This document shows, piece by piece, positions 22,427 to 28,413 of a stretch of 28,413 nucleotides of DNA. Made by a program: the position numbers and the translations under genes. Within the stretch, counting starts at the first letter, position 1. Every line of letters starts with the position of its first letter. The notes beneath the pieces were generated by a model. It did no database searches and was not told where the DNA came from. It worked only from the letters and a program-made list of their open reading frames with translations. This stretch comes from CAJAUT01 sp043809365 (GTDB taxonomy: Bacteria; Patescibacteriota; Microgenomatia; UBA1400; UBA12108): contig JAZDDW010000046.1 of assembly GCA_043809365.1 (NCBI GenBank), positions 1 through 28,413 of the forward strand, written 5' to 3'.

Positions 22427-22653
22427 CTTGCTCCGTCTTCATTAATCCTACCACGCTCCATAATTCTCTGTATCACTCCCTGGTCAATATTAGGACTAAT
22501 TGGCTCTAACGTGGTCTCATCCACCTCCACCTCGGTCGGCTGGAAATATGCCTGGTAGATCCCCACACCAAGCCACGCCAGGGCCGCAACCATCGTCATT
22601 ACTGCAATTTGATACACCGCTCTATGCACCATAATGTCACTACGTCCAGCCAT
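22423..22653 (-). CDS. Small membrane protein of the pilus operon, 76 aa
   Basis: A 76-residue protein with one membrane helix (about 13-33, QIAVMTMVAALAWLGVGIY) and a polar outer part rich in acidic residues (TEVEVDETTLEPISPN) that ends in a helix VIQRIMERGRI. It starts on the pilO stop (TAATG overlap) and its stop overlaps the FN3 gene. The position and topology recall the small anchored components that join PilN/PilO, such as PilP, but no PilP motif is seen and it lacks a lipobox. Confidence 0.7.
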   Translation of the reverse strand: MAGRSDIMVHRAVYQIAVMTMVAALAWLGVGIYQAYFQPTEVEVDETTLEPISPNIDQGVIQRIMERGRINEDGAR

Positions 22654-23324
22654 TATTTATCCCCCTTTTGTTCAGTTAGAGCTGTCTTAAGCTGGGCCTC
22701 GTTAGCCAAATAGTAGGCTTCGCCCGTAATACTCATCGCCACGCTCACATTTTCCCCTCTAGATCCAGACTCCCTAGTGATTGTGACCATAGTTACCCCC
22801 ACCAGACGCTCTAGCTTTAATAATTGAGTTAAAAACATGATGACTGCTTGATAGTTACCTGTAACTCGTAGTGACAAGGGGAAACTCACTACCCCCTGAT
22901 CTTTCTTTGGTACAAAAGGAGTCATAACTCTTGAGTACAAGAGAGTTGGCCCCATTGACTCACTCTGCAACTGGGCTCCTACCTGGTTGGCCAAGAGCTC
23001 TATTTGGGGGTTGAGGGGGTCATATCCAGCTCCATTATTTGTAATACTCATGTTCAGGGCGGGCAGTGCCATCTTCATTATTTCGAGCTGACTAGCTACT
23101 TTTTCCAGGCCACCCACTTTTATTTCTAATTGCTCCACTGTCTTTCTCGCTTCTGTTATTGTTTTTTGTAGTTTGACTATTGCCACCATCGTTGGTCGCA
23201 AGGCCAATACGATAAACACCGCCATGATAAACAACGACAAAACAACCGTCAGTGACATCTGGGTAGCAGGCATACGGTAATATCTCCGCAGGTCTCTTGT
23301 GTAATGTTGACCGGTTATCTTCAT
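22653..23324 (-). CDS. pilO: PilO-like type IV pilus inner-membrane protein
   Basis: A 223-residue PilO-type protein: a short cytoplasmic head, one membrane helix (about 23-43), a coiled-coil region (about 48-85, LQKTITEARKTVEQLEIKVG), and a ferredoxin-like outer domain with FPLSLRVTGNYQAVIMFLTQLLKLERLVGV, the family signature, followed by VTITRES. PilO pairs with PilN to form the platform linking the cytoplasmic PilM ring to the outer parts of the pilus. The start overlaps the pilN stop (ATGA). No pilM gene is visible upstream, where rpsT lies instead. Confidence 0.82.
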   Translation of the reverse strand: MKITGQHYTRDLRRYYRMPATQMSLTVVLSLFIMAVFIVLALRPTMVAIVKLQKTITEARKTVEQLEIKVGGLEKVASQLEIMKMALPALNMSITNNGAGYDPLNPQIELLANQVGAQLQSESMGPTLLYSRVMTPFVPKKDQGVVSFPLSLRVTGNYQAVIMFLTQLLKLERLVGVTMVTITRESGSRGENVSVAMSITGEAYYLANEAQLKTALTEQKGDK

Positions 23325-23899
23325 TTTTTATCCTCTGTAATTGGCTTTATCGTCATCGCCATCTCAAACTGTACGGACGCTCCATCAAGTTCAGAACTCT
23401 CGATCTTACTTACTGTTACTTGCGAAAAATTTGGGTTATTTTGTACCAATGTCAAAAACTGTCCGAAACTGGGTAAAGTAACCGCATAGGCAGTGAGCGA
23501 AATATCGCTAGGTGAGATTATCATCCGGTCAAACCAAACTCCTGGTGGCGTTACTTTCGATATGTCTGCAATGGCCAGTAGCAATTGATCTTGATCGCTG
23601 ATGGTAGTCTTAATTTGCGCTACTTGTTTTTGTGCCAAGATAAAATCCCGTTCGATCTGATCATAGGACTTGACTATCGCCACTTCTTTAATAATGGTCT
23701 TGCGTAGATCCGTTAACTCTCGGTCGAGCGAAAATCTCCACAAAAACGTCCCCATAACAATCAATTGGGTCAAGATTACTGCCCACTTCCCAAACACGAG
23801 TGCCCACGAGAGGATCACCCCCAAGGTACTTGACTCAAACGCGTCTCTCGGCAACAAATTGATCGATCGCTTATGACCAAAGAAGGCAGGCAGTCTCAT
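23321..23899 (-). CDS. pilN: PilN-like type IV pilus assembly protein
   Basis: A 192-residue PilN-type protein. The cytoplasmic N-terminus carries SINLLPRD, the short motif by which PilN binds PilM. One membrane helix follows (about 30-52), then a coiled coil (about 55-100) and a fold with TPPGVWFDRMIISPSDISLTAYAV, the family pattern. The ATG at 23899 is supported by TATGAT exactly six bases upstream (23911-23906), so the first gene of this operon is leaderless. The six intervening bases read GGAGGT on the sense strand but are too close to serve as a Shine-Dalgarno site. It is 19 bp after rpsT and has its own promoter. Confidence 0.82.
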   Translation of the reverse strand: MRLPAFFGHKRSINLLPRDAFESSTLGVILSWALVFGKWAVILTQLIVMGTFLWRFSLDRELTDLRKTIIKEVAIVKSYDQIERDFILAQKQVAQIKTTISDQDQLLLAIADISKVTPPGVWFDRMIISPSDISLTAYAVTLPSFGQFLTLVQNNPNFSQVTVSKIESSELDGASVQFEMAMTIKPITEDKK

Positions 23900-23905
23900 A
23901 CCTCC

Positions 23906-23914
23906 ATCATATCA
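23906..23914 (-). promoter_or_regulatory. Leaderless promoter of the pilN operon
   Basis: On the minus strand TATGAT (23911-23906) is preceded by TGA, an extended -10, and is followed by exactly six bases and ATG. It is located in the 19-bp gap between rpsT and pilN, so the pilus operon can be expressed apart from rpsT. Confidence 0.65.
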
Positions 23915-23918
23915 AACT

Positions 23919-24158
23919 CTAGTTCTTTTTACTCTTTTTTGCGATTCTCGATTTGAGTCTTGCAGCGCGTCGTTTGGGTACCAAATGATGTTTTACTGCT
24001 CTATCGAGGGCCGAGTATACGGACTTGAGCTTCCCTGGAGTTGTCTTGAGGCGAGCTTCTTTAATTGAGGTCTTCACGCGACCAAGTAGTGGCAAATTTT
24101 GCTTGGTGCGCTTTTTATCCACTCTTTGCTTTTTGATCGCTGATTTAGTTATCGGCAT
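23919..24158 (-). CDS. rpsT: 30S ribosomal protein S20
   Basis: A 79-residue basic, all-helical protein of the S20 family (usual length about 80-90): MPITKSAIKKQRVDKKRTKQN, then VKTSIKEARLK, SVYSALDRAVKHHLVPKRRAARLKSRIAK and a Lys-rich end. It binds 16S rRNA in the small subunit. A longer upstream frame (to 24332) is a shadow because the S20 fold starts at ATG 24158. That ATG has a full leaderless promoter: TTGCAC, 17 bp, TATAAT and six bases. Confidence 0.92.
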   Translation of the reverse strand: MPITKSAIKKQRVDKKRTKQNLPLLGRVKTSIKEARLKTTPGKLKSVYSALDRAVKHHLVPKRRAARLKSRIAKKSKKN

Positions 24159-24164
24159 GAGGAG

Positions 24165-24193
24165 ATTATAACTCAAGGTATTCAGGCGTGCAA
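24165..24193 (-). promoter_or_regulatory. Leaderless promoter of rpsT
   Basis: TTGCAC (24193-24188), a spacer of exactly 17 bp, TATAAT (24170-24165) and six bases (CTCCTC) before ATG 24158. This is the cleanest promoter in the window. The six bases are pyrimidine-rich and cannot be a Shine-Dalgarno site. Confidence 0.8.
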
Positions 24194-24213
24194 CCCTATG
24201 GTACCCTATACAT

Positions 24214-25854
24214 ATGTTCAAACGTTGGTTCAACAATGGTAAGGATCTTCTCGAAAAAGAAAGCTCGTCTATCCTCTCGGCCGCCACCATCATCATGGCA
24301 GCCACTCTCGCTTCATCCGTCCTCGGGCTCATTCGTACCAGGCTCTTGATCCAATTTTTCTACGCTGACCCCGCGATCGTTGATGTTTTTTGGGCTGCTT
24401 TCCGCTTACCCGATATGGTTTTTCAGATTATCATCGTGGGTGCACTTTCCTCTGCCTTTATTCCGGTTTTTAGTCGCTATCTAGGTAACAAGGATGAAAG
24501 CAACCTTATCGCTTCTTCCATGATCAACGTCATTATGGCTGTCATGGTTTGTTTATCCATTCTGATTATTATTTTTGCCTATCCTTTGAGTCATTTAATT
24601 GCCGGCGGATTCAACACTACTCAACTGACCCTTATGGTCAACCTAACTCGTATCATGGCTTCTGCCCAACTATTTTTTGGCTTCTCCTCTTTTTTAACCG
24701 GCGTCATTCAGTCTCATCAACGTTTTTTGATCCCCGCCCTCTCTCCCATCCTCTACAACTTTGGTATCATTCTGGGTATTCTTCTCTTGGGTAAAACCCT
24801 CGGGATTTATGGACCGGCTATTGGTGTGGTCATTGGTGCCAGTCTCCATCTTCTAGCCCAACTTCCCCTTGCTCACAAACTTGATTTTCGTTACCATTTG
24901 ACTTGGAACACGAGTCATGATGCCGTCCGTGAGATGAAACGCTTGATGCTCCCACGCGTTTTGACTCTTTCGCTTGTCCAAATAGAAGCTACTGCGATTC
25001 TTATGTTCTCTAGTTGGCTTTCCGTCGGGACAATTACTCTGATCTCGATCGCTCAGCAACTAGCCAACCTACCAGTGCGCCTAATCGGGATCCCCATTGG
25101 CCAAGCCTCTCTGCCTTTCTTCACCAAAGTCACCTCTAAAAACGATCTCTCCAGCCTTGCTACTATGGTCAACAATACTATCCTCGAAATGCTCTACCTT
25201 GCTCTTCCCGCCAGCGTCATGATCTTAATCTTGCGCATCCCCTTGGTTCGTCTGGCATATGGAGCCGATTCTTTTCCTTGGGCCGAAACAGTTTTAACCG
25301 GCAAGTTAGTCGCCATCTTGGCGATCTCTATCTGTGCCCGCTCTTTGACCCATGTCTTGATTCGCGTCTTTTATGCCCTTCACAACACCACGACCCCGTT
25401 CGTCGTTAATTTGTTAGCCACAATTACTAACGTCAGCTTGAGTTACTACTTTTTATTTGTGATCAAATCCGGAGTATTGGGGATGGCCGTTGCAATCTCG
25501 ATAGCCTCCCTCATCGAAACAGTTATTCTCACTAGCTTGCTCTATAATTTAGCCAATTTTTCTCCTGCCAACCTCCTGCGTCCTTTTTCCAAAATGCTCT
25601 TAATCACCCTTATTACCTCAGTAGCTCTTTGGATTCCTCTGCGGGTTTTGGATAACTTAATCTTCGATACTACCCGTACCATTCCCTTAATCCTCTTGAC
25701 TTTGACTGTGGGACTGATTGGACTTCTCGTCTATCTTTTTCTCTCTTATATCTTCAATATCGCCGAGCTCGGGGTTTTTGCCCGCCTAGCCCGCAAGATC
25801 GGTGGTTGGCACAAAGCTCTTGCTCAATCTGGTGAAACACTCGAAACCTCGTAA
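24214..25854 (+). CDS. murJ: MurJ/MviN lipid II flippase
   Basis: A 546-residue membrane protein of the MurJ family with about 14 hydrophobic helices. The N-terminal part has LSAATIIMAATLASSVLGLIRTRLL, the conserved L-G-x-x-R-x-x-L run, and FWAAFRLPDMVFQIIIVGALSSAFIPVFS, the R-L-P-N/D and A-L-S-S-A-F-I-P signatures. GFSSFLTGVIQSHQRF and LSPILYNFGIILGI follow. The family carries lipid II across the membrane for peptidoglycan synthesis. It is divergent from rpsT with 55 bp between start codons. A weak TATGGT (24197-24202) lies upstream. It fits with the FemAB-type and LCP genes in this window as part of cell-wall building. Confidence 0.93.
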   Translation: MFKRWFNNGKDLLEKESSSILSAATIIMAATLASSVLGLIRTRLLIQFFYADPAIVDVFWAAFRLPDMVFQIIIVGALSSAFIPVFSRYLGNKDESNLIASSMINVIMAVMVCLSILIIIFAYPLSHLIAGGFNTTQLTLMVNLTRIMASAQLFFGFSSFLTGVIQSHQRFLIPALSPILYNFGIILGILLLGKTLGIYGPAIGVVIGASLHLLAQLPLAHKLDFRYHLTWNTSHDAVREMKRLMLPRVLTLSLVQIEATAILMFSSWLSVGTITLISIAQQLANLPVRLIGIPIGQASLPFFTKVTSKNDLSSLATMVNNTILEMLYLALPASVMILILRIPLVRLAYGADSFPWAETVLTGKLVAILAISICARSLTHVLIRVFYALHNTTTPFVVNLLATITNVSLSYYFLFVIKSGVLGMAVAISIASLIETVILTSLLYNLANFSPANLLRPFSKMLLITLITSVALWIPLRVLDNLIFDTTRTIPLILLTLTVGLIGLLVYLFLSYIFNIAELGVFARLARKIGGWHKALAQSGETLETS

Positions 25855-25862
25855 AACCCCTG

Positions 25863-25868
25863 TATAAT
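25863..25868 (+). promoter_or_regulatory. -10 box and Shine-Dalgarno site before lepA
   Basis: TATAAT (25863-25868), preceded by TG, lies ten bases before the ATG at 25879. Between them AAAGGA leaves only a very short leader, so translation may start on a nearly leaderless mRNA. Confidence 0.5.
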
Positions 25869-25878
25869 CAAAGGATTT

Positions 25879-27702
25879 ATGACTTTAAACATTCGTAATT
25901 TCTCTATTATTGCCCACATTGACCATGGCAAAACTACGCTTACCGATCGTCTCCTCGAGGCTACCGGTACGGTTAGCCTAGGTGGGACAGTTCGTCTCAT
26001 GGATAGTAATCCTATCGAAAAGGAGCGTGGTATCACCATCAAACTCGCCCCAGTCAGAATGTTATATCAGTGTCACCGTGACACTGTGTCACAGCAATCA
26101 GATTCAGAATATATTTTGAATCTGATTGACACTCCCGGACACGTCGACTTTTCCTACGAAGTTAGCCGGGCCCTGCATGCTTGCGAGGGTGCCGTCCTTG
26201 TAGTGGACGCCACCAAAGGCATCCAAGCGCAAACCATCGCCAACTATGACAAAGCGACTGAAGCCGGCCTGACGGTCATTCCCTTCATCAACAAAATTGA
26301 TATGGCAGCTTCCGAGCCGGAGAAAGTCGCCAAGGAGCTCGTCGAAACCCTGGGTTTCTCGGAGCAAGATATTGTTTTTGGTTCCGCCAAAACTGGGTCA
26401 GGCGTATCCGAACTTCTCGACGCCATTGTTAAACGGATACATGCTCCCCCCATTGACCATAATCCATTGTCCATTGACCATCCCTTACGAGCTCTAGTTT
26501 TCAACTCTACCTTTGACACCCACAAGGGCGTCATCGCCTTCATTAAAGTAGTTGCAGGTGAAATTAACAAAAGTAATCGCAACAACCTCTTACTTTATGC
26601 CACCTCCGAGAAACTCTCTCCTCTAGAAATTGGGTATTTTGCTCCCGACATGCGCACAGTTGACCATCTTGGGGTAGGGGAGGTGGGGTATCTCGCCACT
26701 GGTCACAAAGATATCCGTGCCATTACGATTGGTGATACTTTAACGACAGTTGGTGCCAAAATTACTCCGATTGAAGGTTATCACCGTCCCCAAGCGATGG
26801 TTTTTATGGATCTCTATCCCATTGACGCCAATAACTATCGTGATCTCGTGGATGCTCTTGGAAAACTAGCTTTAAATGATGCCGCCTTGACCTATCGCGC
26901 CGCCTCCTCGCCCGCCCTGGGGCATGGTTTCCGCGTTGGTTTTTTGGGTATTCTCCACGCCGAGATTGTCACCGAACGCTTGAGTCGCGAGTTCGAAGTC
27001 CAAGTTGTCAACACTTCTCCCTCCGTTCCCTACCAAATGACCCTCAAAAATGGAGATCATTTAGAGATCTCCTCTCCTGCCGACTGGCCACGCCCAGAGA
27101 TGATTGAGCAGGTCGAAGAACCCGTCGTGACGCTCATCGTTTATACTCCGGAGATCTACGTTGGCGGAATCATGGAACTTTGTCAGGGCAAGCGTGGCGA
27201 GTTTATCGACATGCAGTACGTCTTGAGCAAAGTCAAACTCAATTATCTCATGCCCCTCTCCGAGCTTATTACCAATTTTTATGATCGCCTCAAATCGGTT
27301 TCTTCCGGTTATGCCAGCGTACAGTACGACCACGCCGGTTACCAAGAAATTGATGCTGTCAAAGTCGATATCCTCTTGAACACCGAACCCGCCGAGGCAC
27401 TCTCCTTTATCTCTCCCCGTTTCTCGGCCGAGGGGAGGGGACGCCTACTCGTTGACAAACTCAAAGATATCATTCCTCGCTCTCTCATCGAAGTGGCGAT
27501 CCAGGCTGCGATTGGCGGCAAAATTATCGCCCGCTCCACCGTCAAAGCCTTTAGGAAAGACGTAACCGCCAAACTCCATGGGGGCGACATGACCCGCAAC
27601 CGCAAACTTCTCGAAAAACAGAAGAAGGGTAAGAAGAAAATGAAAATGTTGGGCTCCGTCGAGGTCCCCCAGGCCGCCTTCACCGAAATCCTCAAAATTT
27701 AG
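25879..27702 (+). CDS. lepA: Elongation factor 4 (LepA)
   Basis: A 607-residue translational GTPase. G motifs are in order: AHIDHGKTTLTDR (G1), ERGITI (G2), DTPGHVDF (G3), NKID (G4) and GSAKTGSGV (G5). LepA-specific parts are APDMRTVDHLGVGEVGYLATG, GHGFRVGFLGILHAEIVTERL, the Met/Glu-rich GIMELCQGKRGEF and the C-terminal VDKLKDIIPRSLIEVAIQAAIGGKIIARSTVKAFRKDV and KGKKKMKMLG. LepA promotes ribosome assembly and back-translocation. Two inserts of about five to seven residues relative to E. coli LepA (CHRDTVSQQ before G3, and PIDHNPLSIDH before domain 2) are encoded by repeats found in other genes in the window. The expected end of the family tail (SVEVPQAAF) is complete. Confidence 0.95.
   Translation: MTLNIRNFSIIAHIDHGKTTLTDRLLEATGTVSLGGTVRLMDSNPIEKERGITIKLAPVRMLYQCHRDTVSQQSDSEYILNLIDTPGHVDFSYEVSRALHACEGAVLVVDATKGIQAQTIANYDKATEAGLTVIPFINKIDMAASEPEKVAKELVETLGFSEQDIVFGSAKTGSGVSELLDAIVKRIHAPPIDHNPLSIDHPLRALVFNSTFDTHKGVIAFIKVVAGEINKSNRNNLLLYATSEKLSPLEIGYFAPDMRTVDHLGVGEVGYLATGHKDIRAITIGDTLTTVGAKITPIEGYHRPQAMVFMDLYPIDANNYRDLVDALGKLALNDAALTYRAASSPALGHGFRVGFLGILHAEIVTERLSREFEVQVVNTSPSVPYQMTLKNGDHLEISSPADWPRPEMIEQVEEPVVTLIVYTPEIYVGGIMELCQGKRGEFIDMQYVLSKVKLNYLMPLSELITNFYDRLKSVSSGYASVQYDHAGYQEIDAVKVDILLNTEPAEALSFISPRFSAEGRGRLLVDKLKDIIPRSLIEVAIQAAIGGKIIARSTVKAFRKDVTAKLHGGDMTRNRKLLEKQKKGKKKMKMLGSVEVPQAAFTEILKI
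26068..26094. repeat. GTGTCAC palindromic repeat inside lepA
   Basis: CAGTGTCAC-C-GTGACACTG (26068-26086) is a perfect 9-1-9 palindrome, followed by TGTCACAG. It matches the copy in the FemAB-type gene (13638-13658) apart from two bases. It encodes CHRDTVS in the insert before the G3 motif; the FemAB-type copy gives SHSDTV in the same frame. Confidence 0.75.
26096..26127. repeat. Perfect 11-bp inverted repeat inside lepA
   Basis: AATCAGATTCA (26096-26106) and TGAATCTGATT (26117-26127) flank a 10-base AT-rich loop, directly after the GTGTCAC palindrome. The two hairpins lie within about 60 bases. The right arm encodes conserved NLID residues of the G3 strand, so the left arm may be an inverted copy of it. 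Confidence 0.7.
26450..26481 (+). repeat. CCATTGACCAT-type repeat inside lepA
   Basis: CCATTGACCAT, then AA, TCCATTG and TCCATTGACCAT to 26481. It is a direct repeat within itself and matches 22 of 27 bases of the copy in tpiA (16043-16069), read in the same frame (IDHNPLSI against IDHRPSSI). It occupies the loop between the G domain and domain 2. Confidence 0.7.
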
Positions 27703-27704
27703 TC

Positions 27705-27710
27705 TACAAT
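27705..27710 (+). promoter_or_regulatory. Leaderless promoter of the J-domain gene
   Basis: TACAAT (27705-27710) stands exactly six bases before the ATG at 27717 in the 14-bp gap after lepA. No Shine-Dalgarno site is present. Confidence 0.6.
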
Positions 27711-27716
27711 TAAGCT

Positions 27717-28298
27717 ATGTCAGACCTTGCTCCACGGATAAAAGATCTATATAAAATTCTAAGCGTGCCCAGAAATGCTGACGTTGATCAAATTCGGCGA
27801 GCTTTCCGTGAGCAAGCATCAAAATATCACCCAGACATAAATAAAGGAGAAGGAGCAGAGGAAAAATTTAAAGAACTTTCTTTTGCCTACCATACACTTG
27901 CAGATGAAGTCAAACGAGCAAAATACGATGCCCTACTTACCCCCCCCATAAAGGTTGAAGGCGACTATCCCCAGAATCATAGACCAGCTCCGCCGAGAAA
28001 AAAGCGCACACCACAAAATCCCCAACCCGAGTCAGAAATGCCCAAAAATCCATTTGATTTGTCAGACGCAGATAAAAAAGACTTAGATGATTTGTTTGGT
28101 GGGGAGTGGATGCGAATGTATGAAGACGAAATGAAATCTGCTTCCGAAACATATGCCAAGCACTCCGCTGAAGTTGATAAAATGTTTAAACGAGGAAGTA
28201 AAGAGACCGATGGAATGATGAAACGGGTCAATCTAGTTGCAGAAGAAATGGAGCAGAAGATTGGATTAGGCTCGGCTCTCTTGCTAAAAGTGTGGTAG
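27717..28298 (+). CDS. J-domain protein, DnaJ-like, short
   Basis: A 193-residue protein with an N-terminal J domain (about 10-72): DLYKILSVPRNADVDQIRRAF, the HPD tripeptide at 38-40 (KYHPDIN) and FKELSFAYHTLADEVKRAKYD. The rest is not a DnaJ: there is no Gly/Phe region, no zinc finger and no client-binding domain. Instead a Pro/Lys/Arg-rich linker (about 85-115) leads to an acidic helical tail with MYEDEMKSASETYAKHSAEVDKMF. It should stimulate DnaK through HPD and bring a specific partner by its tail, as other type III J proteins do. Codons are A-ending (ATA, AGA), unlike lepA, so the gene may be of different origin. Confidence 0.85.
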   Translation: MSDLAPRIKDLYKILSVPRNADVDQIRRAFREQASKYHPDINKGEGAEEKFKELSFAYHTLADEVKRAKYDALLTPPIKVEGDYPQNHRPAPPRKKRTPQNPQPESEMPKNPFDLSDADKKDLDDLFGGEWMRMYEDEMKSASETYAKHSAEVDKMFKRGSKETDGMMKRVNLVAEEMEQKIGLGSALLLKVW

Positions 28299-28363
28299 TC
28301 GGTCGCCTGGTCCCACCTGGAAGAAATGTGTAGTACTGATTTGTAATGTGTTGTGCTAATAAA

Positions 28364-28405
28364 ATGGCGGTATCACTTCTTGTTTAGGAAAGGAGATACC
28401 GCCAT
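28364..28405 (+). promoter_or_regulatory. Hairpin burying a start codon
   Basis: ATGGCGGTATC (28364-28374) and GATACCGCCAT (28395-28405) form a perfect 11-bp stem with a 20-base loop. The right arm contains the AT of ATG 28404, and the loop contains AAAGGAG, the Shine-Dalgarno site for it. The stem would hide the start codon and part of the ribosome site in the RNA. It could equally be a DNA operator. An extended -10-like TGC-TAATAA (28354-28362) stands just before. Confidence 0.6.
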
Positions 28406-28413
28406 GTCCTATG
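28404..28413 (+). CDS. First codons of a gene cut by the window edge
   Basis: ATG at 28404 followed by TCC TAT, with AGGAG (28391-28395) eight bases upstream. Only three codons are visible (MSY), so no product can be named. Confidence 0.4.

Noticed and set aside
24159..24332. N-terminal extension of ribosomal protein S20
   Set aside because: The conserved protein starts at 24158, directly after a complete leaderless promoter; the extension would run through that promoter and antisense to murJ.

Overview
The window looks like a chromosomal segment of a Candidate Phyla Radiation (Patescibacteria) bacterium, most likely of the Microgenomates type. The evidence is the dense packing with many 4-67 bp overlaps, the many leaderless starts (a TATAAT-like -10 exactly six bases before ATG or GTG), a PilN/PilO locus linked to GT-C glycosyltransferases, a surface FN3 protein ending in a PVTG-plus-membrane tail, and short dispersed repeats that also sit inside genes. 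TGA acts as a stop (for example at the end of dinD), so the recoded lineages with TGA as glycine are excluded. The placement is inferred from gene content; no rRNA is present.

Layout. 1-397: two small minus-strand genes, divergent from rmuC through a promoter whose two -10 boxes overlap. 397-5438: DNA maintenance, with rmuC, a UvrD helicase fused to a RecB-type Fe-S nuclease, dinD and a coupled 67-residue protein. 5440-8500: an AT-rich, differently coded accessory island holding a type IIG-like restriction-modification protein, a hairpin-rich non-coding stretch, and two small genes with strong Shine-Dalgarno sites (a zinc ribbon and a Myb-like protein). 8580-9742: an unusual pair of FtsK relatives, a free-standing gamma DNA-reading domain and a motor-like domain without Walker A. 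They are encoded tail to tail and flanked by two copies of a 24-bp dyad repeat. 9764-12930: alkD, a 74-residue protein, an EamA transporter, a phosphoribosyltransferase-like protein, a DUF4342 protein and a 45-residue histone-like Lys/Arg protein.

12966-15841 (minus): a FemAB-type aminoacyltransferase and a UvrD/PcrA helicase. 15907-18719 (plus): tpiA, an LCP ligase and a PMT-type mannosyltransferase, each overlapping the next. 23899-18653 (minus): pilN, pilO, a small membrane protein, the FN3 surface protein and two GT-C glycosyltransferases, a probable pilus/surface glycosylation operon. Then come rpsT (minus), and murJ, lepA and a J-domain protein (plus). The window ends with a hairpin that buries the start codon of a further gene.

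The two most interesting things are (i) the dismantled FtsK pair with its shared repeat, and (ii) three unrelated short repeat families (a GTGTCAC palindrome, a CCATTGACCAT repeat and an ACTTAAT heptamer array). Each occurs inside at least two gene contexts in the same reading frame, like the protein-invading palindromic elements of Rickettsia. Cell-envelope genes (FemX, LCP, MurJ, PMT, pilus) dominate the second half of the window.
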